Below are positions 52,275 to 61,309 of a stretch of DNA of 64,000 nucleotides, piece after piece. Source of the DNA: Pseudidiomarina aestuarii. GTDB lineage: Bacteria > Pseudomonadota > Gammaproteobacteria > Enterobacterales > Alteromonadaceae. How positions within the stretch are numbered: the first letter of the stretch is position 1; every line of letters starts with the position of its first letter. A program made the position numbers and the translations under genes. The notes under the pieces are model-generated. The model did not search any database, had not been told where the DNA came from, and saw only the letters and a program-made list of their open reading frames with translations. The DNA is taken from positions 1,364,001 to 1,428,000 of the forward strand of contig NZ_PIPR01000001.1 in assembly GCF_003987355.1 (NCBI RefSeq), given 5' to 3'.

Positions 52275-52304
52275 AGTCTAGGTGTCGATCTTTCCTACTG
52301 TCAA
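52275..52304 (-). promoter_or_regulatory. Pmra promoter of the dcw operon
   Basis: Minus strand: perfect TTGACA (52304-52299), 18-nt spacer, TAGACT (52280-52275). Transcription would begin near 52268, immediately before the MraZ boxes. Confidence 0.7.
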
Positions 52305-52453
52305 GAAAAAAAGTGGTGTTTGCGATGTGTAGCGGCGCAATTTGTTGACCATAAAGACGCACGTTTGAGCACTTGACGAGAAGTTGTATCTACAGGATGA
52401 TGCGTAAAGGTCGCGTCCACTCATTATAAGAATAACAATAAACGTCCTTCACC

Positions 52454-54715
52454 ATGAGCAGACAACTAAAGAGTAGTGTCGTGAGTCAAGCGACTACTGA
52501 ACAACAAGATGGGAGCAGCAGCGAACGCTCCAAGTGGCGCATCGTGCGTTATGCTGTGGTCTTGTTATTCATTACTTCGGCCCTTCTGTATGCCGTCTAC
52601 TTAGTGGTTGATAGCGAGCGCCAACAGCAACTTGAAATTGAAAAGCGACGCGCAGTTGAACAGCTCACTGCGATGCGCGGTCGTCTCGAACAACGCATTC
52701 TCGCTAATACGCTCGTGCTGCGCGCACTGCGCCCGGAAATTCTCTGGCAAGACACTCCAGATCGGTTGCGACTGCAGCGACTGATGGACGAATTCCTCTC
52801 GACCGACCTCGATATCGAGCATCTTGCTCTCGCTCCAGACTTAGTGATTCGTTTCGTTTACCCACTGGCTGGTAACCAGTCGGCTCTGGGTTTCAATTAT
52901 CGAACATCAGCATCACAGTACGGTGACATTCTGCGCACCATTGCCGCGCAAGACATAACCATGGTCGGCCCTATTCAATTGGTGCAGGGTCGCGAAGCGT
53001 TTGTGGCTCGCATGCCAGTATTTGATGAACAAGGCGAACTTTGGGGGGTGACGTCATTAGTCATCAATCCACAACATTTATTGGACGGCGTCGAGTTTAG
53101 TCAGCATCCCGAGTATGTATTTGCGTTGCGCCACAAAATGGAGGACGCCGACAATGTTGCGTCCGCATTCGCAGGCCCTAATCTAATTTTTAATAAAGAT
53201 GCCATGGTTACCGATGTTCGCATACCGCGAGGCATGTGGGAATTGGCCGCTTACCCACGCAAAGGAGTCTGGGTCGAGGAGCCTTATTCCTTCTTCCTGC
53301 ATTGGTCCATCGGTATTGCGCTCACCGCTTTTATCATCTCGTCCTTTATGGTGTTGATGATTACCCAACAACGGTTACGTCGTGCTATTCGCACCATCGC
53401 CTTTCAAGCACGTTTCGATCCACTAACGGAACTGCCGAACCGTAATTACTTCCAGCAGCAGCTGGATCGTGTGATTCGTACCTCGATTCGGCACGAACAA
53501 CAATTTGCGGTGTTATTACTCGATCTCGACCATTTACGCGAGATCAATGACGCTCTGGGTCATGACATTGGTGATGAATTGTTGAAGAACGTCGCTAGTC
53601 GAATTCGGCAAAGTATTCGCGCTGATGACCTATTGGCACGGATCGGTGGTGATGAATTTGCGATTGCATTGCGTGATTTGGAGGATGCCTCACAAGCCGA
53701 AGCACGAGCCAAAGTGATCATGAGTGATTTGTTGAACACACTCGACATCGAACATAACCATATCAACATGACCGCCAGCGTTGGTATCGCGATGTTCCCT
53801 ACCGACGCCACTGACGTACAAACCTTGGTGAAACATGCCGAACTCGCGATGTACGCAGCCAAAACTACAGGTTCGCTCAGTGTTTACTTCTTTGACGAGC
53901 AGTTACGGCAAACCACTGAGAAGCATATTGCGTTACACCATCAGATCATTCGCGGCTTAGAAGAAGGTCAGTTCCGCGTCTACTACCAGCCGGTTATTGA
54001 TACGGCGAGTCATAAAATGACACGTTGTGAAGCGCTCATTCGGTGGGAGCACCCTGAGCGAGGTATGGTATCGCCAGCGGAGTTTATCCCGATTGCTGAG
54101 AAAACCGGTGCCATTATTGGCTTGGGCGAATTTGTCATGCAGCAGGTGGTCAAAGATTGGAAATACTTTGCCGATGACAACCTCGATGTCACCATTGCCA
54201 TCAACCGCTCACCTCGAGAATTTAATGACCGCGAGGCAGCTGATCACTGGCTCAAAATTTTGAAAGAAAGTGGTATGCCGGCGGATAAGCTGATGATGGA
54301 AATTACTGAATCGATGCTGATGCGCAATAAAGAACGCCAGTTTATGAACTTGCGCAAATTGCGCGACGCCGGCGTGCATTTAGCTATCGATGACTTTGGT
54401 ACCGGTTACTCGAGCTTGAACTACCTGCGTTCGTATCCCATTGATGTGATCAAGATTGACCGTAGTTTCTTGCAAGATGTGCCGTATCACGGTCAGCAAA
54501 CCGCTCTCGTCGAAGTATTGATCCGCATTGCCCACACGTTGAACATGCAAGTGATTGCAGAGGGTGTCGAGACCGAAGCGCAAGTCGATTTCTTACGGGC
54601 ACAAGATTGTCATTACCAGCAAGGGTTCTTCTACGGACAAGCAGTGCCGCGTGATGAGTTTCTCAAAATGGCGCATACCTTTAACCAGACTAAAGGCAAG
54701 CTGAAGAAAAGTTAG
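52454..54715 (+). CDS. Membrane-bound GGDEF-EAL protein (diguanylate cyclase / c-di-GMP phosphodiesterase)
   Basis: 753 residues. Two membrane helices (about 33-52 and 278-302) enclose a periplasmic sensor region of about 225 residues. A GGDEF domain follows, with an intact GGDEF at 398-402 and an RxxD inhibitory site (RADD) five residues before it. The EAL domain has EAL at 526-528 (CEALIRWEHP), NRSPREF, EITES, DDFGTGYSS, VIKIDRSF and EGVET, so all known metal and catalytic residues seem present. Both making and breaking c-di-GMP are possible; one activity may dominate. It is divergent from mraZ and monocistronic. The signal sensed is unknown. Confidence 0.95.
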   Translation: MSRQLKSSVVSQATTEQQDGSSSERSKWRIVRYAVVLLFITSALLYAVYLVVDSERQQQLEIEKRRAVEQLTAMRGRLEQRILANTLVLRALRPEILWQDTPDRLRLQRLMDEFLSTDLDIEHLALAPDLVIRFVYPLAGNQSALGFNYRTSASQYGDILRTIAAQDITMVGPIQLVQGREAFVARMPVFDEQGELWGVTSLVINPQHLLDGVEFSQHPEYVFALRHKMEDADNVASAFAGPNLIFNKDAMVTDVRIPRGMWELAAYPRKGVWVEEPYSFFLHWSIGIALTAFIISSFMVLMITQQRLRRAIRTIAFQARFDPLTELPNRNYFQQQLDRVIRTSIRHEQQFAVLLLDLDHLREINDALGHDIGDELLKNVASRIRQSIRADDLLARIGGDEFAIALRDLEDASQAEARAKVIMSDLLNTLDIEHNHINMTASVGIAMFPTDATDVQTLVKHAELAMYAAKTTGSLSVYFFDEQLRQTTEKHIALHHQIIRGLEEGQFRVYYQPVIDTASHKMTRCEALIRWEHPERGMVSPAEFIPIAEKTGAIIGLGEFVMQQVVKDWKYFADDNLDVTIAINRSPREFNDREAADHWLKILKESGMPADKLMMEITESMLMRNKERQFMNLRKLRDAGVHLAIDDFGTGYSSLNYLRSYPIDVIKIDRSFLQDVPYHGQQTALVEVLIRIAHTLNMQVIAEGVETEAQVDFLRAQDCHYQQGFFYGQAVPRDEFLKMAHTFNQTKGKLKKS

Positions 54716-54719
54716 AAGT

Positions 54720-55086
<367 letters not shown>

Positions 55087-55090
55087 GATT

Positions 55091-55942
55091 CTACGCTTGA
55101 TCGGCCTCTAAAGCCAGTTGATAGAGCGCGTTTTTGCGCACGCCATGAATTTCTGCGGCAAGCGCCGCGGCCTTTTTAAGCGGTAACTCTTTGCGTAGCA
55201 GTTGCAACGTTGCTAATGCTTGTGGATTTAAGTCGTCCGCAGCAGCGGGCTCGGCACCACCTAGCATCAGAACGATTTCGCCACGCTGTTGATTGCTATC
55301 GGCTAATACTTGCTCCTCGACCGCGGCAATAGAGCCATGTAAGTACGTCTCAAACTGCTTGGTGAGTTCGCGCGCCATGACCAAAGGGCGGTCGTCACCA
55401 AACACGGTTCGTAAATCCGCCAACGTATGCGTGATGCGATGTGGCGACTCATAGAACACCAAAGTGCGAACTTCTCCCGCGAGTTCTTTTAATTTGGCAC
55501 GTCGCTGTTGTGGTTTAGCCGGCAAAAAGCCCTCGAATGTGAAACGATCGGTCGGCAGCCCCGCCGCCGATAATGCAGTCGTTATCGCACAAGCTCCTGG
55601 CAGCGCACTGACGCGGATATTTGCGGCGCGACACTGTTGCACCAGGACATAACCCGGATCACTGATGAGCGGCGTCCCAGCGTCACTAATGAGTGCCAAT
55701 GACTCGCCTGCTTGAAGTCGTTGTATCAATAGCTGCGACTTGTTGCGTTCATTGTGCTCATGCAATGCAATCAACTCCGCTTTAATGCCGAAGTGCTGTA
55801 ATAGCTGTCCGCTATGGCGAGTATCTTCTGCCGCGATTGCAGCAACATCGCGTAAGACTTGAATTGCACGCTCGGTCATATCGCTCAAGTTACCAATGGG
55901 TGTGGGCACAATAAAGAGCGTCCCGTGAGTCGAAATAGACAT
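55091..55942 (-). CDS. rsmI: 16S rRNA (cytidine-1402-2'-O)-methyltransferase
   Basis: 283 residues. Tetrapyrrole-methylase-fold SAM enzyme acting on the ribose of C1402. Motifs are [30 protein letters not shown] and [14 protein letters not shown]. The start at 55942 is set by family N-terminus and the AGGGG ribosome site upstream; the frame runs 25 codons further but into the lpoA promoter. It completes the pair with RsmH at 50.8 kb. Confidence 0.97.
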   Translation of the reverse strand: MSISTHGTLFIVPTPIGNLSDMTERAIQVLRDVAAIAAEDTRHSGQLLQHFGIKAELIALHEHNERNKSQLLIQRLQAGESLALISDAGTPLISDPGYVLVQQCRAANIRVSALPGACAITTALSAAGLPTDRFTFEGFLPAKPQQRRAKLKELAGEVRTLVFYESPHRITHTLADLRTVFGDDRPLVMARELTKQFETYLHGSIAAVEEQVLADSNQQRGEIVLMLGGAEPAAADDLNPQALATLQLLRKELPLKKAAALAAEIHGVRKNALYQLALEADQA

Positions 55943-55972
55943 GTTAACCCCTAGTAAAGACCGCACTGCGCG

Positions 55973-56001
55973 TTGTGTCAGGTCACGCGTACGTTTATAG
56001 T
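55973..56001 (+). promoter_or_regulatory. Predicted promoter of lpoA-yraN-diaA-dolP
   Basis: TTGTGT (55973-55978), 17-nt spacer, TATAGT (55996-56001). The -10 differs from consensus at one base. Transcription would start near 56008, which bears on the choice of the lpoA start codon. Confidence 0.55.
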
Positions 56002-56037
56002 ATGGCCATTCAGGCAAGCGATAAGTTGGATGCTATT

Positions 56038-57897
56038 GTGCCAAATATTTACTCGGCAAAGAAGCTGTTGGTTGTGATCACTGTGCTAACCCTCAGTGCC
56101 TGCGCATCTGGGCCGCGCCAGACAGATTCCCCGCGGACACCAGAACAACCCACTGTAACTGACGTTGCGCCACAAGTTGGCATCAGTGCTCAACGCAGTA
56201 GTCGTGAATGGCTAGATCTAGCGCAACAAAGCGAAGGTGACCCACGCAACGAGGCACTACTCAATGCGGCTGCACAGTTCCAACGCGCCGGTCAATGGCA
56301 GCATGCTGCTGCTGTCTTAGCGCAATCGCAAAATCACATCAGTAATAGTCAACTAACACAAGCGCACTTACATTTGCGTCAATACCTGTTGGCGCAGCAA
56401 GCGGCGCATGAGAGTGAATGGCAGCAAGTGGATTTATTTATTCGCCCTTTGCTTACCCCAAGAGTAAGTACCCACTTCGGCGACGAAGCTTTGCAACTAG
56501 CCATTCGAAGTCAGCTCGCACAAGATCGTTGGGAGCAAGCATCTGTTTATCAGTTGCAACGGTTAGACCGTGGTGACATCGCTAGCGATGACGTCGATGC
56601 GGTATGGTCATTGCTGCAACATGTGCGTGAACCGGAAACGCTCGCTCTTGTCGAGCCGACGAAATTGACTCGCGGTTGGCAGCAATTGTTAGTCACCCTG
56701 CATCAGGCTGCGGCAGACCCTAGCGCTGGTCAGTCGCTTTGGCAACGATGGTTGGCGCAATTTGAGCAACATCCTGCCACCAACTTGGCGGCAGAATTGT
56801 TAGCAGAAGCGAGTGAACGTTCGCCACAAAAAGCACTGGTATTACTGCCCCTAACCGGTCAATTTGCAGAGCAAGGACAGGCAGTTCGCGACGGCATGAT
56901 TATGGCATTGGCGCAACGGCCGGAACTCGCCATCACTATTGTTGATACCCAAAGTCTCGATTTCGCGACAATTCCCGAGCTGCTGCAACAGGAGCAAGCG
57001 GATGTATTAATAGGCCCGCTGCTGAAGGACAACATTCCGCGAGTGGATGCCACCGCATTGCCGTCGCAGTTACAGTGGTTAACGTTGAATGAGCCGGCCG
57101 GTAATTTAACGGTGTCTCTGGATCGGCAGCGATTTTATGCATTGGATACAGAGACCGAAGTGCGTCAAGCCGCACAACACATTCACGCCTTAGGTCATCG
57201 ATCGCCCTTGGTGCTATTTCCGCAATCCAATCGGGGTGAATCACTCAGCCAAGTTTTTAGCGATACTTGGAAACAGCTACAGGACAACGGCAGCTTGAGC
57301 TTTGGCACCTACCAAACACCTGATGATATGAAGGCTACGGTGCAAAGTCAGTTAGGAGTGACGCAAAGCGAAGCACGTATTTGGCAAGTCAAAATTGCTG
57401 CGGGCAAAATCATCGTCGACTCGCAGGCGCGCAGCCGCGCAGATATTGATGCTATTTATTTAGTGGGTGGCATCGAGCAAACACGTTTGTTGAAGCCGTT
57501 TATTGACGTCAACATAGCGCCATTTATGCAACCGATTCCCGTCTACGCAAATTCTGGCAGTCACACCTTACGCAATGACTTGAGCGAGAATGACCTGGAT
57601 GCCGTTCATTTTACCGATGCGCCTTGGTTGCTCCCTGAGCATCCCCGTCATCAGCAGCTTGAGCAATTGATTGAGTTGCGCAAGCACTGGGGTCATAACT
57701 TGGCACGTCTTGCAGCCTTTGGTCATGACAGCGTTCTACTGACCCAGCAAGGATACTGGCTAGCCGCGCTCCCCGGATTAACGGTCGATGGACTCACAGG
57801 CGCATTGCGCTTAGACACCAATCGTGTGCTCCGGGAACTGCAGTGGGCACGCTATGATGGTCATCGAGTCGTTGCCGATACAGAAGCCGCTAACTAG
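56038..57897 (+). CDS. lpoA: Outer-membrane lipoprotein activator of PBP1A
   Basis: 619 residues from GTG 56038. A lipoprotein signal peptide precedes Cys in LTLSAC. The N-terminal half is TPR-like helical; the C-terminal half is an LppC/periplasmic-binding fold (VLLPLTGQFAEQGQAVRDGM, DVLIGPLLKDNIP, DAIYLVGGIEQTRLLKPF). LpoA spans the periplasm to stimulate PBP1A. ATG 56002 is the alternative start, but it would lie upstream of the predicted transcript start and give an unusually long n-region. It is upstream of yraN by 2 bp. Confidence 0.93.
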   Translation: MPNIYSAKKLLVVITVLTLSACASGPRQTDSPRTPEQPTVTDVAPQVGISAQRSSREWLDLAQQSEGDPRNEALLNAAAQFQRAGQWQHAAAVLAQSQNHISNSQLTQAHLHLRQYLLAQQAAHESEWQQVDLFIRPLLTPRVSTHFGDEALQLAIRSQLAQDRWEQASVYQLQRLDRGDIASDDVDAVWSLLQHVREPETLALVEPTKLTRGWQQLLVTLHQAAADPSAGQSLWQRWLAQFEQHPATNLAAELLAEASERSPQKALVLLPLTGQFAEQGQAVRDGMIMALAQRPELAITIVDTQSLDFATIPELLQQEQADVLIGPLLKDNIPRVDATALPSQLQWLTLNEPAGNLTVSLDRQRFYALDTETEVRQAAQHIHALGHRSPLVLFPQSNRGESLSQVFSDTWKQLQDNGSLSFGTYQTPDDMKATVQSQLGVTQSEARIWQVKIAAGKIIVDSQARSRADIDAIYLVGGIEQTRLLKPFIDVNIAPFMQPIPVYANSGSHTLRNDLSENDLDAVHFTDAPWLLPEHPRHQQLEQLIELRKHWGHNLARLAAFGHDSVLLTQQGYWLAALPGLTVDGLTGALRLDTNRVLRELQWARYDGHRVVADTEAAN

Positions 57898-57899
57898 TT

Positions 57900-58268
57900 T
57901 TGGTCGAGCCTCAAACCCACGGCAAAAAAGGCTTCGGGAATCGAGGGGAAGCGCAAGCTATAGCCCATTTAGAAGCGCATGATCTACGTTTGGTGGCACA
58001 GAATTACCGCTGTGATCACGGTGAAATTGACCTCATCATGCAGCACGAACAAACCTTAGTGTTTGTCGAAGTCAAACACCGCAGTGATGAAAATTTCGCA
58101 ACGGTAGTGGAACAAATTAGTGCTGCTCAATGTCGACGTATACGACGTGCAGCCCAGTATTTTTTAATGTCGCAACAACTCGATGAACACCGTGTTCATA
58201 TGCGCTTTGATGTTGTGGCTATTGTTGACAATCCAAGCCAATTACATTGGCTAGTCGACGCGTTCTAA
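57900..58268 (+). CDS. yraN: UPF0102 / YraN-family nuclease-like protein
   Basis: 122 residues. Restriction-endonuclease-like fold: GFGNRGEAQAIAHL, then GEIDLIM and VFVEVKHR, the D-ExK type catalytic pattern. The biological role is not established; a nuclease function in DNA repair or uptake has been suggested for the family. The start is TTG at 57900, 2 bp after the lpoA stop; no ATG would keep the conserved GNRGE block. Confidence 0.93.
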   Translation: MVEPQTHGKKGFGNRGEAQAIAHLEAHDLRLVAQNYRCDHGEIDLIMQHEQTLVFVEVKHRSDENFATVVEQISAAQCRRIRRAAQYFLMSQQLDEHRVHMRFDVVAIVDNPSQLHWLVDAF

Positions 58269-58302
58269 GCGTTGACTGATACCCAGAAAAAACAAGGACT
58301 CC

Positions 58303-58878
58303 ATGATGCAGGACTCTGTAAAAGGTATTTTTACCGAAGCTATTCAAACGCAGATCGCCGCTGCTGATCAATTACAGGAACCCTTGCTGCGTGCCGCCGA
58401 GTTACTTGTCGATACGCTACTGAATGGACGACGCATCTATTGCTGTGGTGAGAATATGGCTCACGCGAGCGCAAGGCATTTCGGTCACATGATGCTGACT
58501 GGTTTGAACTTTGAGCGGCCACCATTCCCCGTGACTGCATTGCATGCCGACTTCGGCGCCAAAGAACACGAGGCCATTTTTGCCCAGCAAATTCTTGCTG
58601 CTGGTCAAGCCGCGGATTTGCTCATCGTACTCAGCTCGGGTGCCCAAGCACCACGCGTTAGCAAAGCCATGGAAGCCGCCGTTGCGCGAAATCTGTTTAT
58701 TATCGCAATCACCAGTGATGCCGATACTGATGTCGCAGGTTTGCTTGGCCCTGATGATGTTGAAATTCGTATTCCATCACGCAACACCGCGCGCGTTAGC
58801 GAACATATTTTGCAACTCGTGAATATGCTCTGCCATCTTGCTGAACAACATATTTTCCCGCAGGAGATAGACGAATGA
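58303..58878 (+). CDS. diaA: DnaA initiator-associating SIS-domain protein
   Basis: 191 residues. A single SIS domain (LVDTLLNGRRIYCCGENMAHASARHFGHMML and LLIVLSSGAQAPRVSKAMEAA). DiaA binds DnaA as a tetramer and promotes orderly initiation at oriC. The related GmhA isomerase differs in active-site residues, and context (lpoA-yraN-diaA-dolP) argues for DiaA. It overlaps dolP by 4 nt. Confidence 0.93.
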   Translation: MMQDSVKGIFTEAIQTQIAAADQLQEPLLRAAELLVDTLLNGRRIYCCGENMAHASARHFGHMMLTGLNFERPPFPVTALHADFGAKEHEAIFAQQILAAGQAADLLIVLSSGAQAPRVSKAMEAAVARNLFIIAITSDADTDVAGLLGPDDVEIRIPSRNTARVSEHILQLVNMLCHLAEQHIFPQEIDE

Positions 58879-59444
58879 AGACCTTACAACGAGCAACTCT
58901 AGTTGTCGTATTTACCCTGTCATTGAGTGGTTGTGCAGCGGCACTAGTCGGCGCTACTGCGGTTGGTATTGCTTCAGCGAGCGATAGCCGCACGGTCGGG
59001 GCGCAAGTAGATGACCAAGCCATCGAAGTTAAAGCCATTACCGCCCTGCAACGCGAAGACAAGCTTGATAATGCCCGTATTCAAGTCGTCTCATTCAATC
59101 GCTCGATTTTACTGATGGGACAAGTGGCGAATCGAAATCTAAGTGACCTCGCGGCCAACAAGGTCCGTTCGATTGACGGTGTGATTCGGGTTCACAATGA
59201 GATTCGAGTTGCCGACGTGATTGGTGTACAAACCATTTCCAAAGACACCTGGATCACTAGCAAAGTCAAAGCACAATTACTTGCCAGTAAAGAGGTCGAA
59301 GGTTCACGTGTAAAAGTCGTCACCGAGAATGGCGAAGTGTTTTTGATGGGGATCGTGAGTCGTGCAGAAGCACAAACCGCTATCGACATTGCGCGTAACA
59401 TCAACGGAGTGACGCGCGTCATCGACGCCTTCGAAATCCGCTAA
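58875..59444 (+). CDS. dolP: BON-domain outer-membrane lipoprotein DolP
   Basis: 189 residues. Lipoprotein signal with acylated Cys20 (SLSGC). Two BON domains (about 45-110 and 118-189) show the repeated phrase DNARIQVVSFNRSILLMGQV and GSRVKVVTENGEVFLMGIV. DolP (YraP) supports outer-membrane integrity and BAM function. GGAG lies just before the ATG and the start overlaps diaA by 4 nt. It converges on sspB with only 11 bp between. Confidence 0.95.
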   Translation: MKTLQRATLVVVFTLSLSGCAAALVGATAVGIASASDSRTVGAQVDDQAIEVKAITALQREDKLDNARIQVVSFNRSILLMGQVANRNLSDLAANKVRSIDGVIRVHNEIRVADVIGVQTISKDTWITSKVKAQLLASKEVEGSRVKVVTENGEVFLMGIVSRAEAQTAIDIARNINGVTRVIDAFEIR

Positions 59445-59455
59445 TACACCAGTCG

Positions 59456-59917
59456 CTATTTAACGACTTTGAGGTGTGAGGTTTTGCGCTTTGGTTTGTT
59501 GGAAGCTTCGGCTGCGGGTTCAACTGCTGGTGGCGCGCCAGTGGCAGTAGGCTCGTCATCGGTGAGACTCATATCACGCTCTTCTGAATAGTACGCTTCT
59601 TCTTCAAACAAGGTGCCTGCACCGTTTTCACGAGCATACAGCGCCATCACGGCTGCCATAGGGGCAACGACGTGGTGGGGTTTGCCGGAAAAGCGGGCAT
59701 TAAATTCAACGAACTCATTATGCATCTGCAATTGTGCAACCGCGGTGGGCGAAACGTTCAGAACAATTTGACCGTTCTTGACGAATTCCCACGGCAATTG
59801 GCAGCCAGTAATACTGGCGTTCACAACTAAGTGCGGAGTCAATTGATTGTCCACTAGCCACTCGTACATCGCCCGCAGTAAATACGGGCGACGAGGGCTC
59901 ATGGCTTGCTCACTCAT
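59456..59917 (-). CDS. sspB: ClpXP specificity-enhancing factor SspB
   Basis: 153 residues. Substrate-binding domain of about 110 residues (RPYLLRAMYEWLVDNQLTPHLVVNA, FNARFSGKPHHVVAPMAAVMALYARENG), then a flexible acidic/Ala-rich linker and a basic hydrophobic C-terminal tail (HLKVVK) that docks on ClpX. It delivers ssrA-tagged proteins to ClpXP. It overlaps sspA by 4 nt. Confidence 0.97.
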   Translation of the reverse strand: MSEQAMSPRRPYLLRAMYEWLVDNQLTPHLVVNASITGCQLPWEFVKNGQIVLNVSPTAVAQLQMHNEFVEFNARFSGKPHHVVAPMAAVMALYARENGAGTLFEEEAYYSEERDMSLTDDEPTATGAPPAVEPAAEASNKPKRKTSHLKVVK

Positions 59918-60543
59918 CGACCCAAATCTCGCTCGATTTCAGTGAGTGATTCTTGGAAAGATTCGCGCTCAAATACACGTACCATGTACGCTTTAACTGC
60001 TTTAGAGCCAGTACCATCAATGGTGATGCCATAGATCGGTAAACGCCACAATAATGGTGCCAAGTAGCAGTCGACTAAACTGAACTCTTCACTCATAAAA
60101 TACGGCGTGTCCGCAAAAATTGGAGCCAGCGCCAAAATACCTTCGCGAAGCTCTTGGCGAGCCGCATCAGCACCTTTACCACCGGCCATAATTTTGTCAG
60201 CAAGCTCATACCAGTCACGGTCAATACGGTACATCATTAACCGACTGGTGCCACGTGACACTGGGTATACCGGCATTAATGGCGGATGCGGAAAACGCTC
60301 ATCGAGATATTCCATGATGATGTGGGCGTTGTACAACACCAACTCACGGTCAACTAACGTCGGCAGTGCATCTGCGTATGGGTTGAGCTGCAGTAAATCT
60401 TCGGGACGATTGTCAGGGTCGACAAATGTAATTTCGACTCCAACGCCCTTCTCTGCGAGCACGATACGAACTTGATGACTGCGTAAGTCATTTTTACCTG
60501 CGTACAAGGTCATCACTGACCGCTTGTTTGCCGCAACCGACAT
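59914..60543 (-). CDS. sspA: Stringent starvation protein A
   Basis: 209 residues. GST-like fold protein that binds RNA polymerase and alters transcription in stationary phase. MSVAANKRSVMTLYAG, SHQVRIVLAEKGV, MEYLDERFPHPPLMPVYPVSRG and YFMSEEFSLVDCYLAPLLWRLP match SspA. The start at 60543 is decided by identity to the E. coli N-terminus and by GGAG 6 nt upstream; an ATG at 60555 is less likely. It is downstream of petC on the same strand. Confidence 0.97.
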   Translation of the reverse strand: MSVAANKRSVMTLYAGKNDLRSHQVRIVLAEKGVGVEITFVDPDNRPEDLLQLNPYADALPTLVDRELVLYNAHIIMEYLDERFPHPPLMPVYPVSRGTSRLMMYRIDRDWYELADKIMAGGKGADAARQELREGILALAPIFADTPYFMSEEFSLVDCYLAPLLWRLPIYGITIDGTGSKAVKAYMVRVFERESFQESLTEIERDLGR

Positions 60544-60559
60544 TTTATTCTCCATAAGA

Positions 60560-61309
60560 TTACTTCAGGTCTCGGAAGTACTCACGTTTCAACAACCACG
60601 CGAGAATTGTAAAGACCAGTATGAACCCGAATACATACCAACCTAAGCGACGCTGTTCGAGCAGCATAGGTTCACCGGTATAAACCAGGAAATTGGTTAA
60701 GTCGAGCATGGCTTGATCATACTCTGCTGGGCTCAGAATGCCGCTGCCGTCAGATTTGATGCCGACATAGACATCTTTCATTTCGCCATCAACCATTCGC
60801 TTTTCGTGCGTTTTGCGTGGCACGCCTTGCAGTTCTTGCAAGACATGCGGCATACCGACGTTCGGGAACACCGCATTGTTGACGCCAAACGGACGCGACT
60901 CGTCCACGTAGAACGAACGGAAGTAGGTGTATAACCAGTCAGCGCCACGTACGCGAGCAACCAACGTTAAATCAGGTGCCGCAGTACCGAACCAAGCACC
61001 TGCTGCTTCAGTTGGCATCGCGTTGGTGATCAAGTCACCCGGCTTCTCACCCGTAAACTGCAAGTTCTCAACACCCAGCTCTTCCGGAATTTCTAAATCA
61101 CGGAATGTGCGGTTATAGCGTTGATACTGCATTGAGTGACAACCCAAACAGTAGTTCATGAACAATTGCGCACCACGCTGCAACGACGCTTTGTCGTGTA
61201 GGTCGATCTCCGCCTTGTCGAGTGGGACCGTTGGACCCGCAGCTAGCGTTGCTGCGGTCCAAAGTGATGCTGCGGTTAACAGACTCGCTTTAAGAAATGA
61301 TTTCATCAC
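60560..61309 (-). CDS. petC: Cytochrome c1 of the bc1 complex
   Basis: 249 residues. Signal peptide (about 1-24), haem c site Cys54-x-x-Cys57-His58 (CLGCHSM), an axial Met probably in NVGMPHVLQ, and a C-terminal membrane anchor (WYVFGFILVFTILAWLLKREY). It passes electrons from the Rieske centre to soluble cytochrome c. The start overlaps the petB stop by 4 nt. Confidence 0.97.
   Translation of the reverse strand: MMKSFLKASLLTAASLWTAATLAAGPTVPLDKAEIDLHDKASLQRGAQLFMNYCLGCHSMQYQRYNRTFRDLEIPEELGVENLQFTGEKPGDLITNAMPTEAAGAWFGTAAPDLTLVARVRGADWLYTYFRSFYVDESRPFGVNNAVFPNVGMPHVLQELQGVPRKTHEKRMVDGEMKDVYVGIKSDGSGILSPAEYDQAMLDLTNFLVYTGEPMLLEQRRLGWYVFGFILVFTILAWLLKREYFRDLK

Noticed and set aside
52305-52453. 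Promoter for the GGDEF-EAL gene
   Set aside because: TTGAGC/TTGACG-like hexamers are present but none has a convincing -10 at proper spacing.
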